A stretch of 64,000 nt of DNA, taken from the NCBI RefSeq assembly GCF_021228125.1, contig NZ_JAJQQS010000024.1, positions 1-64,000 on the forward strand. The letters are read 5' to 3'. The DNA comes from Streptomyces albireticuli (GTDB lineage Bacteria; Actinomycetota; Actinomycetes; Streptomycetales; Streptomycetaceae). Positions 9,429 to 18,025 of this stretch are shown here, piece by piece (position 1 is the stretch's first letter; every line of letters starts with the position of its first letter). The notes beneath the pieces were generated by a model, which worked only from the letters and a program-made list of their open reading frames with translations, did not search any database and was not told where the DNA came from. The translations under genes were made by a program, and so were the position numbers.

Positions 9429-9826
9429 ACTCTTCGTCGACGGTCGGCCCTTCCGGAGGCGCCCCCCCCAGCCAGGGGCGAGAAATGGCAGAGGGAATCG
9501 GTCTATGCGGTGGCCTTCGTGCCGGCAGCGGAGCAGGCCCCTGGCGGGGCAGTAGTGCACCGAGTGACTATCGACGCCATCACAGCATGCGACGGCACGG
9601 AGTGGCAGACGAAAAAGAGACGCGCCGGTGACGCTACCGACCCGCGCCGCTGCCGGGGGCCGTCGCCGTCGCGGGCCAGGACGCGGCCACCCTCTCAGCC
9701 TTACGAAGGAGAGCGGGAGCCGGCGGTAGAGCCGTACAGCCCGATCGTCTTCGGCGATACCCCATCAAGATCATCGCGCTCCCGCCGGTTGCCTGGCGAC
9801 GCCCTCGTTTGACAGTGGAGGTCCTT
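9429..9826. other. Gene-free stretch between locus A and the GntR relic
   Basis: This stretch of about 400 bases lies upstream of the first gene of locus A (minus strand) and of the GntR relic (plus strand). Open frames here are composed of low-complexity Arg/Pro/Ser residues and show no family. It must contain the locus A promoter, but I cannot point to convincing -35/-10 boxes. Confidence 0.4.
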
Positions 9827-9870
9827 CACTTCCATGCTTTCACTATTCACATAGTGGAAGCATGGAAGTG
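9827..9870. promoter_or_regulatory. Near-perfect 20-bp inverted repeat (likely GntR operator)
   Basis: The arms at 9827-9846 (CACTTCCATGCTTTCACTAT) and 9851-9870 are reverse complements with a single mismatch, around the 4-base centre TTCA-like spacer TCAC. The repeat is AT-rich against its surroundings and ends on the GTG start of the truncated GntR gene. That position fits an autoregulatory operator of a short YtrA-type GntR repressor. Repeated TGGAAG words follow the right arm. Confidence 0.6.
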
Positions 9871-10054
9871 TGGAAGTGTGCAAGTGTCGAATCGATCAAG
9901 GAAGTGGCGTAGCGCCCTACGCGCAGATGGTGCTGCAGACCAAACAGGCGCTGCGCTTGGGCCCGCTGAAGGTCGGGGGCAAGATGCCGACGGCCAGGGC
10001 GGTTGTCGAGGCGATCGCCATCAACGCCGACACCGTGTTCAAGGCCGGGCCTCA
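9870..10054 (+). pseudogene. Truncated GntR-family (YtrA-like) regulator
   Basis: From GTG 9870 the frame reads VEVCKCRIDQGSGVAPY and continues through KQALRLGPLKVGGKMPTARA and INADTVFKA. This matches the winged-helix N-terminus of short GntR repressors, which normally runs on with 'YRELE.EGL'. Similarity stops after about 60 residues and the sequence changes to an acyltransferase in another frame near 10055. Only the DNA-binding half remains; the helix that completes it and the C-terminal dimer arm are lost. Confidence 0.65.
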
Positions 10055-11368
10055 GCCAGGGGCGGGCGCCTGGCCGCGGTCGACGGGCTGCGGCTGCTGG
10101 CAGCGGCAGCCGTGGCGGCCTACCACTACGTGGGCACCCCGACCCCCCGCTTCTGGGGCGAGGCCTACGACCTGCCGCAAGCAGCACCGCTGCTCCACGC
10201 GATCAGCGGCTACGGCTGGCTCGGCGTCGAGGCGTTCTTCCTGATCAGTGGCTTCGCCATCTGCATGAGCTGCTGGGGCCGCACCCCGGCGCAGTTCGCG
10301 GTCTCCCGCATCGCCCGGCTCTTCCCGCTCTACTGGGCCGTCGTCCTGATCATCGTCGCCGCCGGCACCGTCACCGTGCTCGCCGGACAGCGGTCAGGGG
10401 CACCCACAGACCTGCGCACCACGCTCGGCAACCTGACGATGATCCCCGGCCCGCTCGGCCTGGACCTCACCGCGGGCGTCGCCTGGACGCTATGGGTGGA
10501 AGCGCGCTTCTACCTGCTCATGGGCGTGCTGCTGCTGATCGGCTTGACCTACCGGCGCGTCATAGCCTTCGGCTTCCTCTGGCTCACCCTGGCAGCCATA
10601 GGCCGCGAACTCGACTCCGCCGTCCTGGACGAGTTCCTGCTCAGCCGGTACGCCGGGCTCTTCGTGGCCGGTATCGCGCTCTACCTGATGTACCGCTTCG
10701 GCCCCAACCTGCTCCTGTGGCTCCTGACCGGCTTCGCCTGGTGCTACACCCTGACCGTTCTGCAGGACCGGATCGCCTCACACGCCATCCCCGCCGCCCG
10801 AGGACCCAGTCCCAGCTGGGCGGTCAGCGCGGCCGTCCTCACCGGCTTCCTCGTACTGCTCGCTCTGGCCGGCCCCGGCCCGCTGCGCCACCTCAGGTGG
10901 CGGTCCCTGGTCTACGCGGGCGCTCTGACCTACCCCTTCTACCTGCTCCACCAGAGCCTGGGCATACCCGTCGCCCGCGGCGTCCTCAAGATCGCCCCCG
11001 GCCTCGGCCTGCTCCCGTCCATCGCCCTCGGACTCCTCTTCTCACTGCTGCTGGCCGCCGCACTGGACCGCCTGGTCGACCGCAGACTCGGCCCCCTGCT
11101 GCGCCACCACCTCACCGTCGCCCTCAACCCCACCCACACCGAGCCGGACCGGCGTGCACCCTCTACTGCCGATGGCCCCCCTCCCGTCGCCCTCTCCGAA
11201 GCCCCGCAACGAGCCCCGGTCTCCAGGCCCGGCATGGCTTCCCCTCCCGTCGGAGCCACAACGAATCCGGCCCCGAGTGTCTGGCCCAGGTCGTGGCGTT
11301 TTCCCTCACGTGATGCACCCACATCCGGTGGGCGTACTCGCGCAGTGCCGGGGTCTCCTCCACCGTAA
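10055..11368 (+). CDS. Acyltransferase-3 family membrane protein, start lost or fused
   Basis: The conserved opening GRLAAVDGLRLLAAAAVAAY and an RIARLFPLYW segment mark the acyltransferase-3 (OafA/exopolysaccharide O-acyltransferase) family; about nine to ten membrane spans follow up to residue 350. These enzymes transfer acyl groups to extracellular or membrane sugars and lipids. No good start codon lies at the domain boundary: the frame is open back to TTG 9809 and GTG 9884, but that part overlaps the GntR relic in another frame. The protein may start inside the relic, or have lost its own start. The last 70 residues are low complexity and overlap a protein-like minus-strand frame. Confidence 0.7.
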   Translation, partial: ARGGRLAAVDGLRLLAAAAVAAYHYVGTPTPRFWGEAYDLPQAAPLLHAISGYGWLGVEAFFLISGFAICMSCWGRTPAQFAVSRIARLFPLYWAVVLIIVAAGTVTVLAGQRSGAPTDLRTTLGNLTMIPGPLGLDLTAGVAWTLWVEARFYLLMGVLLLIGLTYRRVIAFGFLWLTLAAIGRELDSAVLDEFLLSRYAGLFVAGIALYLMYRFGPNLLLWLLTGFAWCYTLTVLQDRIASHAIPAARGPSPSWAVSAAVLTGFLVLLALAGPGPLRHLRWRSLVYAGALTYPFYLLHQSLGIPVARGVLKIAPGLGLLPSIALGLLFSLLLAAALDRLVDRRLGPLLRHHLTVALNPTHTEPDRRAPSTADGPPPVALSEAPQRAPVSRPGMASPPVGATTNPAPSVWPRSWRFPSRDAPTSGGRTRAVPGSPPP

Positions 11369-11517
11369 GGGCACTTGAGGCCTCGCTCGGTTGCCGTGGA
11401 CAACAACGAAGGTAGCCGGTCAACCAGCCGGCGTGCGGGCCTGAGCCGCATCGGGAATTCCTTGATCATCACTGGTGTTGAGCCCCGCTGTCAGACCAAT
11501 CATGTGAAGGGCTTTTC

Positions 11518-12423
11518 GTGCGCGCCATACAGATCGATCGCTTCGGTACCTCTGACATCCTTGGCATCATCGATGTTCCCGAGCCCGAGCCCGGTCCGGG
11601 AGAGGTGCTGATCCGGACCGTTGCGACCAGCATCAATCCCGTCGACGACAAGACACGGGAGGGAGCCATCGGTGAAGGAACACCGCCACTGCCGATGACG
11701 CTCGGCTGGGACCTGGCCGGCATCGTCGTCGACGGCGGCGGCACCGGGCTGCGCGCCGGTGAACGCGTCATTGCCATGTCGCACCAACTCACCGCCGGCC
11801 GAGGAACCTGGGCCGACTTGGTCGTTCTTCCCGCACAGGCAGTCGCCGCCGCTCCGCGGTCCGTCAGCCTGGCCGAGGCCGCGACGTTGCCGCTCCCCGG
11901 GCTGACGGCCTTGCAGACGCTGGACTGGCTGGCGGTCAAGGCCGGCGAGCGGCTGCTGATCACTGGTGCCGCGGGGGCCGTCGGCGGGTTGGCGCTGCAG
12001 ATCGCCCGCGCCCGCGGCGCCAAGGTCGATGCGCTGGTCTCCCGGGATGCGCAGGTCGCCTTCGCCCACGACCACGGCGCCGACCTCGTCACCACCGACC
12101 GTAACGCTCTGCAAGACCGTCACTATGACGCGGTCTTCGACACCTTCGGGGCGTTCGTGACCGAGGCGGTGGCCGATGGCGGCCGGTACGCGTCGATCGC
12201 CACCCAAGCCGGCCCGGTCCCCGACCTGTCCTCCCGCGGTGTCCGTACCACCGTCAACCAGGTACGCGAGGACGGCGCGGGGCTGGACGAGCTGACCAAG
12301 CTCGTCGACGACGGCTCCCTGCGGCTGCGCGTGCACTCCACCTTCGGTCTCCAAGAGATCCACGCCGCACATGCCCGCTTCCTCCAAGGCGGCCTGGAAG
12401 GAAAGATCGCTGTGATCTTCTGA
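11518..12423 (+). CDS. NADPH-dependent zinc-free MDR oxidoreductase (quinone reductase type)
   Basis: GTG 11518 follows a GAAGGG site and gives 301 residues. The N-terminal GroES-like half has PEPEPGPGEVLIR and GWDLAGIV; the nucleotide-binding half has LLITGAAGAVGGLALQIA. There is no zinc-binding cysteine set, as expected for the quinone-oxidoreductase branch of the medium-chain dehydrogenases. It ends EGKIAVIF, a usual family ending. A FAD-monooxygenase fragment starts directly after the stop. The substrate is unknown and nothing ties it to locus A or B. Confidence 0.9.
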   Translation: MRAIQIDRFGTSDILGIIDVPEPEPGPGEVLIRTVATSINPVDDKTREGAIGEGTPPLPMTLGWDLAGIVVDGGGTGLRAGERVIAMSHQLTAGRGTWADLVVLPAQAVAAAPRSVSLAEAATLPLPGLTALQTLDWLAVKAGERLLITGAAGAVGGLALQIARARGAKVDALVSRDAQVAFAHDHGADLVTTDRNALQDRHYDAVFDTFGAFVTEAVADGGRYASIATQAGPVPDLSSRGVRTTVNQVREDGAGLDELTKLVDDGSLRLRVHSTFGLQEIHAAHARFLQGGLEGKIAVIF

Positions 12424-12425
12424 CG

Positions 12426-12650
12426 CAGGCTCCCGATCCCCGGCACACGCGCTGGGCCCGTGGTCACCGATACGTCGGCGGCGCCGCCCAGCTGATGCCG
12501 CCGCTCGGCGTCGGCACCGACCTCGCCCTTCTCGACGGCACCGAACTCGCCCTGGCCCTCGTTGCCCACCCGGAGACCGACGCCGCGGTACGGGTCTACG
12601 AGAAGGCCGTGCTGCCGCGCGCGACGGACCTGGCCGCCCGCACCGCGCCA
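12426..12650 (+). pseudogene. C-terminal fragment of a FAD-dependent monooxygenase
   Basis: Immediately after the oxidoreductase stop, one frame reads RWARGHRYVGGAAQLMPPLG and then VGTDLALLDGTELALALV. This is the flavin-binding C-terminal motif (GDAAHLMPP.G.G.N.A..D) of aromatic-hydroxylase type monooxygenases, with the usual GDAAH changed to GGAAQ. There is no start codon and no N-terminal Rossmann half, so this is a tail left by a deletion. Confidence 0.7.
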
Positions 12651-12776
12651 GGACCTGGGCCACTTGCTGCCGCGGAAGGGGGAGACCGAACCCGTTCCGG
12701 GGACACGGCGTCCCGAGTAGGCTCCGGCGGCGGCATGCGGACAGCCGGGTGGGCGGCTCAGCGCGAGGTGGCGGGT

Positions 12777-13857
12777 ATGACTTCTTTCGGACGGACGTTG
12801 CGGCTTCTGCTCCGGCGCGCGGGCATGTCCCAGCCGGATCTGGCGGCGAAGGTGTTCGTGTCCCAGCCGACCATCAGTCGCTTCGAGTCGGGTGACCGGA
12901 TGCCCGATCCGGCGCTGGCCGGGCTGCTCGACGAGGCCCTCGCGGCCGGGGGGCGCGCTGGCCTCCCTCGTTCCGGCCGACCCGGACCGCGCCGCATTCC
13001 AGGCCCGCAGGCCGGGCCTGGTGGACAAGGCGACGATCCTTGAGGTGGAGTCAGGGCTCGTCCGATTGCGCAAGCTGGAGGACGTGTCCTCTTCGGCGGA
13101 CGTCACGCCGATGGTGGCCGCGCGGACCGAGATGGCCGTCCAGACGGCCAAGGACGCGCCTTACGCCCTGCGGGCCCCGGCGATCGGGGCGGCCGCCATG
13201 GGCGCCGCGTACCTGGGCTGGTGCCACTTTCTGGCCGGGCGGTACGGGGCGGCGGAGCAGGCGCTGGACAGCGCGGTGGCCTACGCCTACGAGTCACGAG
13301 CACCTGACCGCATCGAGCGCACGATGAGCTATCGGGGTGTGCTGGAGCTGGTATGGGGCAGTCCTGCCGCCGCGGCGTCCATGTTCGACGCCGCCCGTCG
13401 TGACAGCCGTGCCCACCCGGCGCTGAGGGCCTACGACAGCGGACAGCAGGCGCGGGCGCTCGCGCACGCGGGGGAGGCCCGTGAGGCCGACCGCCTGCTG
13501 CTGGAAGCCGATCGGCTGGCCGGAACGGTCGATTTCTCGGACTTACCGGTCGGTGCCTACTGGTACACACCGGGATGGCTGGTCCTACGCCGAGGTGTGG
13601 CGATGCTCGCGCTGGGTCGTACCGCCGCGGCCCAGCGCGAGATCGGGCAAGGCTATGCCGCCATGCCCGCGGAGCATCGGCAAGCCCACTGGGCGCGGCA
13701 GTGGATCGACGTGATACACGCCGATCGTGACCCCTCCGATCTGGTCCTTCCGCCGCGGCAACGCGGCAAACACCGCGCGCTGCCGTCCCGGCAGGTGCGT
13801 TCGCGCCGAACGTCACCGCGAACGGCGAAGGAGACGGATCATGGGGGCGCCGAGTAG
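12777..13857 (+). pseudogene. XRE-family regulator interrupted by a one-base frameshift
   Basis: ATG 12777, after GAGGTG, starts a helix-turn-helix (FGRTLRLLLRRAGMSQPDLA, then SQPTISRFESGDR) that reaches LLDEALAAGG. The frame then changes, and the natural continuation ALASLVPADPDRAAF lies one base over and runs to 13857, covering a roughly 290-residue helical TPR-like sensor half. The switch falls at a run of six G near 12950; five G would restore one continuous protein of about 359 residues. This family pairs an N-terminal DNA-binding domain with a helical repeat region. It is either a true pseudogene or a sequencing error. Confidence 0.8.
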
Positions 13858-13887
13858 TAGGGAAGGGTATGCGAACAGCGAAAGCCC

Positions 13888-13929
13888 CTTGGCACCAGTG
13901 TCGAATGAGGTCGAAACTCTGATACCAAG
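13888..13929. repeat. Imperfect inverted repeat after the XRE gene
   Basis: CTTGGCACCAGTGTCGA on the left faces TCGAAACTCTGATACCAAG on the right. Their reverse-complement match covers CTTGG, an ACCAG/ATCAG core and TCGA. It lies in the 225-base gap between the regulator and a convergent gene. It could be a regulator-binding site or a weak terminator. Confidence 0.4.
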
Positions 13930-14082
13930 AGGCTCTGCTGTCACCAACCTCCACACCACGCAGGCTATTTCACCCGTGAGCGCCGCCGGACAGCAGAAGT
14001 ATCTGGATGTCTTTCCCCGCCTTAGCGCGGCGGCCAGGGGACTCCCTCCGGGCGGGCGTGCGGCATGGGTGCGAGAGCGTGT

Positions 14083-15477
14083 CTATCCAAGTCGTCCGGC
14101 GAACACGTCACTTGACGCGTTGGTGTCACCCGCGACCAGGTCCGCACTGTCGCTGGTGAAACCCACCGTGCGGTTCCAGCCGATGACCGGGGTGTACGAC
14201 GCCTCGGTGAGCTGACCGCCGTCGGGGCGCACACTGATCCGCCGGGTGCTTCCGGTGCGGAGGTCGTGCGCGAAGACGTCGCTCTGTCCGTTGGTGTCGC
14301 CCGGCACCAGGTTGGACGCCTTGGAGCTGAAGACGACCGTGCGGTTGTCCCCGCTGATGCGGGGGTGGACCGAGTCGGAGTTCGCGGTCGCGGTGCCGTC
14401 GACGGGTGTGGTGATCAGCCGGACGGTGTTCGTCTTGAGGTCACGGACGTAGATGTCTGTCTTGTAGCGCTTGAAAAGCGTACAGGAGGCTCGCGATGCT
14501 TCGGGCGGTGAGGTGGGGATCAGTCCGGCGGCCGCGTAAACGGCGTAGCGGCCGTCGGGGGAGAACGCGTAGTCGTCGTAGAGGACGACGGCCATGGTGC
14601 CGTCGGGTGTGTATCCGGCCTGTGCGAGCTTGCCGGTGCGCATGTTGAAGTACGCGAACATGTGCGACCGATAGGTGGTCGGGCCGGCTGACTCCGGCTC
14701 AGGATCGGGTCGGTCGGATACGTTGCGGGCGCCTGTGCGGAATCCGATCAGGTTGCCGTCTGCGCTCATGGTCGGGCCTGACGAGGCGTCGACGGACTGG
14801 CTGCCGTCCTGGCGGCCGCTCACCTTCTTGATGGTGTGGGCCCACCGGTCCTGCACGAAGACGTCGACCCGGCCGTTGGTGTCGCCGGGTACCAGGTCTT
14901 CGCGGGAGGACTGGAAGGCGACGTAGCGTCCGTCGGCGCTGATGGCGGCGTGCCCACTGTTTCCGGAGGCTCCGGCAGCGGCGGGAGGAGGTGTCAGGAG
15001 CGAGGTGCGGCCCGTGACGCGGTCATGGACGAAGACGTCCTCGTCGGAGTTGGCGTCCCGGGGGTCCAGATTCGAGCTCGCGCTGTCGAAGACGACATAG
15101 CGCCCGTCGCCGCTGACGGCGGGGTTCTGGGAAGGGGCGTCGCCCGGAGCGCCGTCGGAGGACTGACTGACCCGCTCGGGTTTCCCGGACCGTAGCGGCC
15201 TGGCGTAGGCCTGGCTCACGCCGTCCCCGGCCGCGCTGGAGACGAGGTCTGCCGCGTCGGAGGTGAACACGGCCGTTCTTCCGTCCCCGCTCAGCACCAG
15301 GTCCTTCGAGCTCCCGTTGGCCTGTGCACCGTCAGCCGTCAGACTCACCCGCCGGAACTGCGGAGGTGGCGGGTCGGACGACGCTCCCACGGGGGCAGCG
15401 ATGGCGGTGACAGGCAGGAGGAGACTGGTGATCCCCGCGAGAGCGGAGAGCGAGAAGGTGATGCGGCGTAATCGCAT
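14083..15477 (-). CDS. Secreted TolB/PD40-type beta-propeller protein
   Basis: This 464-residue protein has a signal peptide (MRLRRITFSLSALAGI ... TAIAA, cleavage near residue 28). At least six copies of a blade motif follow, of the form 'SADGRYVAFQS...LVPGDTNG..DVFV.D', typical of PD40/WD40-like propellers of the TolB kind. Such proteins are extracytoplasmic and usually bind proteins or ligands rather than catalyse reactions. ATG 15477 lies behind a GGGAGC site. It is transcribed alone, convergent with the regulator upstream, and no neighbour suggests a specific role. Confidence 0.85.
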   Translation of the reverse strand: MRLRRITFSLSALAGITSLLLPVTAIAAPVGASSDPPPPQFRRVSLTADGAQANGSSKDLVLSGDGRTAVFTSDAADLVSSAAGDGVSQAYARPLRSGKPERVSQSSDGAPGDAPSQNPAVSGDGRYVVFDSASSNLDPRDANSDEDVFVHDRVTGRTSLLTPPPAAAGASGNSGHAAISADGRYVAFQSSREDLVPGDTNGRVDVFVQDRWAHTIKKVSGRQDGSQSVDASSGPTMSADGNLIGFRTGARNVSDRPDPEPESAGPTTYRSHMFAYFNMRTGKLAQAGYTPDGTMAVVLYDDYAFSPDGRYAVYAAAGLIPTSPPEASRASCTLFKRYKTDIYVRDLKTNTVRLITTPVDGTATANSDSVHPRISGDNRTVVFSSKASNLVPGDTNGQSDVFAHDLRTGSTRRISVRPDGGQLTEASYTPVIGWNRTVGFTSDSADLVAGDTNASSDVFAGRLG

Positions 15478-15602
15478 GATGATGCTCCCGAAGGTGAGTG
15501 ACCGATCGCACTGACGATGCGATACCGGGTGCTTCGCTTGTGCAAGGGCGGCGCTGGTCGAAGTTCCAGCACCTCTGTGTGAGGGAGGTCAGAGCAGGTT
15601 GA

Positions 15603-16182
15603 TCACAGCGGCGTACCCGTCGTGGTCGCCGGTAGTGACGGTGTCCGTGTTTTCGGCGCTATCCATGAACAGGGCTTCATGCATACCTCTGCCTTCGCGT
15701 CCAGGACGTACGTGCCGAGCTGACAGCCTGGCTTGTGCGCCATGCCCCCGCCCGGCTCCGGGCCCATGACACCCCTGAGGAGCTCCTCGACCGCGTACGG
15801 CTCCTCGGCCTCACCGGCGTCGACCGCTGGGAGGATCCGCACTGGCCCGGACACCCCTACTGAGCCCCTGAACCGCACGCCGTCGCTGGTCCGTATCGGC
15901 GACACCCGTACGCCGAAACCGGCGCCTGTTCGTGGCGCCGGAAACAGCCACGCCACCCATACCTGCTCGTTCGCGCGCACCTGTCGGCGCAGCTCCACCC
16001 GGGCCCGCCGAAGCCCCTCCCCGCCCGCTGGACCAGAACGGGTGCCACCAGATCCGGGCAGACACCCGCAACAGCCGACGGCGCAGCGCGGTGGCCCTGT
16101 CCGGGTGGGGTGCGGCAAGCGCTTGGTGGATGGACTTCCCGTTGCGCTGAGCCTGCACCAGGTCGTGGGGGATAAACCGCAT
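15603..16182 (-). pseudogene. Frameshifted gene of unknown function
   Basis: From ATG 16182 one frame reads MRFIPHDLVQAQRNGKSIHQ and continues well to ARIWWHPFW, then becomes Gly/Ala-rich. Near 16030 a second frame takes over with LRRARVELRRQVRANEQVWV, AWLFPAPRTGAG and an acidic segment, ending at 15603. Each half looks like ordinary protein only up to or from the switch, so a one-base indel near GGGGAGGGGC is likely. I do not recognise the family. Confidence 0.5.
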
Positions 16183-16358
16183 TGGGGCACATGCTCGAAT
16201 CCTGGGCCCTCTTCGCCCCCCCCAACAGACCGGTGGCCGGTCCCACTGGGGTTCGGGCCCCCTGCCCCTCTCACCGGAGCTTGATCACCGCTAACGACGA
16301 GGTCGGCAGTACGCCTGGGGCTGGCCGTCCCGCGCCGTCTTCCGGCCCCCCGCCTCAC

Positions 16359-16859
16359 CTACCGGCGGCGGACCTCGACCATGAAACAGCCGAATTCCAC
16401 GGCCCGGACATGTACCAGTGTCACTGCCGGATCAGCAAAAACATCGCGCAGCGCGTCGTTCACCTCGCCGGCCTCCTCCTTGGGGATCTCGATCAGTCTC
16501 CCGCCAAAGATGTGTCCCTGGGCGCTGTAGGCGCGTAGCACCCGGCGCGCACCGTGGAGTTCGGCCGGATAGCCGAGGCCGGAGGTCGGCCCGCCGCACT
16601 CCTCGGCGTGGACGAATACCGGACCGCACTCGTCGTACGGGCCAGGCTCAGCACCGGTCTCCACCGCCCAGCGACGCAACGGCGCGTACGAGACGAGGAC
16701 AATCTGCTCACCTGCCCCGCTGTGCCGCAGACAGCAACGCAGCGGGGCGCCGCCCTGCGGATCGGTGACGGGTACCCGGGTGAAACCGGCGTCGTCCTGT
16801 TCTCTCAGCTGCTTCAGCACGGCCGGATCGATGGCCCGCACCTCATAAGTCGTGGTCAT
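16359..16859 (-). CDS. DUF1203 domain protein
   Basis: ATG 16859 gives 166 residues starting MTTTYEVRAIDPAVLKQLRE. The conserved blocks PLRCCLRHSGAGE, LVSYAPLRRW, GPVFVHAEECGG and RRVLRAYSAQGHI cover almost the whole length, which is the DUF1203 pattern. The function is unknown; a cupredoxin-independent, Cys/His-bearing cytoplasmic protein is all that can be said. The frame is open 14 codons further upstream, but the family normally begins at the chosen Met. Confidence 0.88.
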   Translation of the reverse strand: MTTTYEVRAIDPAVLKQLREQDDAGFTRVPVTDPQGGAPLRCCLRHSGAGEQIVLVSYAPLRRWAVETGAEPGPYDECGPVFVHAEECGGPTSGLGYPAELHGARRVLRAYSAQGHIFGGRLIEIPKEEAGEVNDALRDVFADPAVTLVHVRAVEFGCFMVEVRRR

Positions 16860-16934
16860 GGCTCCAGCATCCGCACATACTCGTCCCCGTGCTGGCGGCA
16901 ATCAGACATCGGCCTGGAGCCGCTCCGAAACCTG

Positions 16935-17166
16935 ATGAGTGCTGCACGGGTTTGGTCGACTGCGAGATCAGCCTGGGCCCGTGCGGCCGCGTCCCATCCT
17001 GCCTTCACCGGCGTCTCTCGCGCGCATCTCGGAGGCTTGATCGAGGAGCTGGCCGCCCCGTGGCAGGCCTGCCGGGAGTCCGCCCTGCACGAGCGGCGGG
17101 GTGAGTAGGCGCCGCCGTGCTGCCGGGGCCGGGCACAAGTACGAATTGGTTTTCACCGACCGTTGA
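16935..17166 (+). mobile_element. N-terminal stub of an IS5-like transposase
   Basis: From ATG 16935 the frame reads HPAFTGVSRAHLGGLIEELA and APWQACRESALHERRG, then meets a stop; one frame over it resumes with RRRAAGAGHKYELVFTDR and stops at 17164-17166. This matches the helical N-terminal region of actinobacterial IS5-group (DDE) transposases, which continue 'LLATLVHLR..LTH..LG'. The catalytic domain and terminal repeats are absent. It marks an old insertion followed by deletion. Confidence 0.7.
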
Positions 17167-17248
17167 CCCTCAGGCCGGCCGCCCTAGCATCAATAGCCGA
17201 CAACGCCCGCAAGGTGCCTGGTAGGTCAGACCGCGTACCCTCGGCTGC

Positions 17249-17662
17249 GTGCCTCGCCATTCGAAGAAGCCCCGCCGGCTGGTCGCCGACGGGCGCGTGT
17301 ACATGTGGACAATGCGCCACAGCCACCGAAAGGACCACGATGGCCGGTCCGTGGACTGCCGCCAGATCCTCACCCTCTCCCCGCAGCCGGCCGGTACCGG
17401 AGGCCCGCTGCGTATTGTCTTTGGCGACGGGCCCGGCCGGTACGTCCCGGGCGGGGCACCCTTCGGCTCCGGGGACGTGGGCTTCACCCAGGGAGCGGAC
17501 CTGAACCTCCACGAGCCGGGCGCCGTGCGAGCCCTGCTCGACGTGGCGCTGGACAGCGGGTGGCAACCAGCGGAGCGGCGACTGGTGGAGATCGACGGCT
17601 GGACCCTGCTGGAGGCGGCAGTCGCCGCGCGCGCCGGGGACACCGGCCCCGAGAGCCTGTGA
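17249..17662 (+). CDS. Conserved hypothetical protein
   Basis: GTG 17249 starts a 137-residue soluble protein (VPRHSKKPRRLVADGRVYMW). A beta-rich opening with VYMWTMRH is followed by LRIVFGDGPGRYVPG and a helical end, NLHEPGAVRALLDVALDSGW, closing on an EIDGWTL segment. I recall similar proteins as common hypotheticals in Streptomyces, always without an assigned role. It stands alone between an IS relic and locus B. Confidence 0.75.
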   Translation: MPRHSKKPRRLVADGRVYMWTMRHSHRKDHDGRSVDCRQILTLSPQPAGTGGPLRIVFGDGPGRYVPGGAPFGSGDVGFTQGADLNLHEPGAVRALLDVALDSGWQPAERRLVEIDGWTLLEAAVAARAGDTGPESL

Positions 17663-18025
17663 GCGTGGCTCCTCCGCGCCCGACTTCACTGATCCCCGGA
17701 CCAGCCCACCGCGCGGCGGTCAGACCACGGTGAGACTTGTCAAACTTCGTGCAGACGGGGAGTCCCTGCGGCCAGGGGCCCGGGGGTCGCCCGGCGGCCC
17801 CCGGGGCCCGGCACTTGAGGGTCCAGGCGCCGCTGCGCGCCGGGACCGCAGTGGCCCCCACCCACCCGTCCATGCGCTCCGCCTTGACGGCACGCGCACA
17901 GGGAGGCGGGCAGGGCGGGCGTAGCGGCCACCGCCTCGTACGCCTGCCCTCCCGGCACACCGTCCGCCCCCTTCCTGGTTCCACAGCCCCGTGGCTCAGG
18001 CCCTCGACGCGCGCCTGCGGGCGGC
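17663..18025. other. Gene-free stretch between a hypothetical and locus B
   Basis: This 363-base stretch is very GC-rich. Short frames exist on both strands, but none has a ribosome site with a convincing start. GC-rich arms around 17780-17815 could form a terminator for locus B on the minus strand. Confidence 0.35.
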
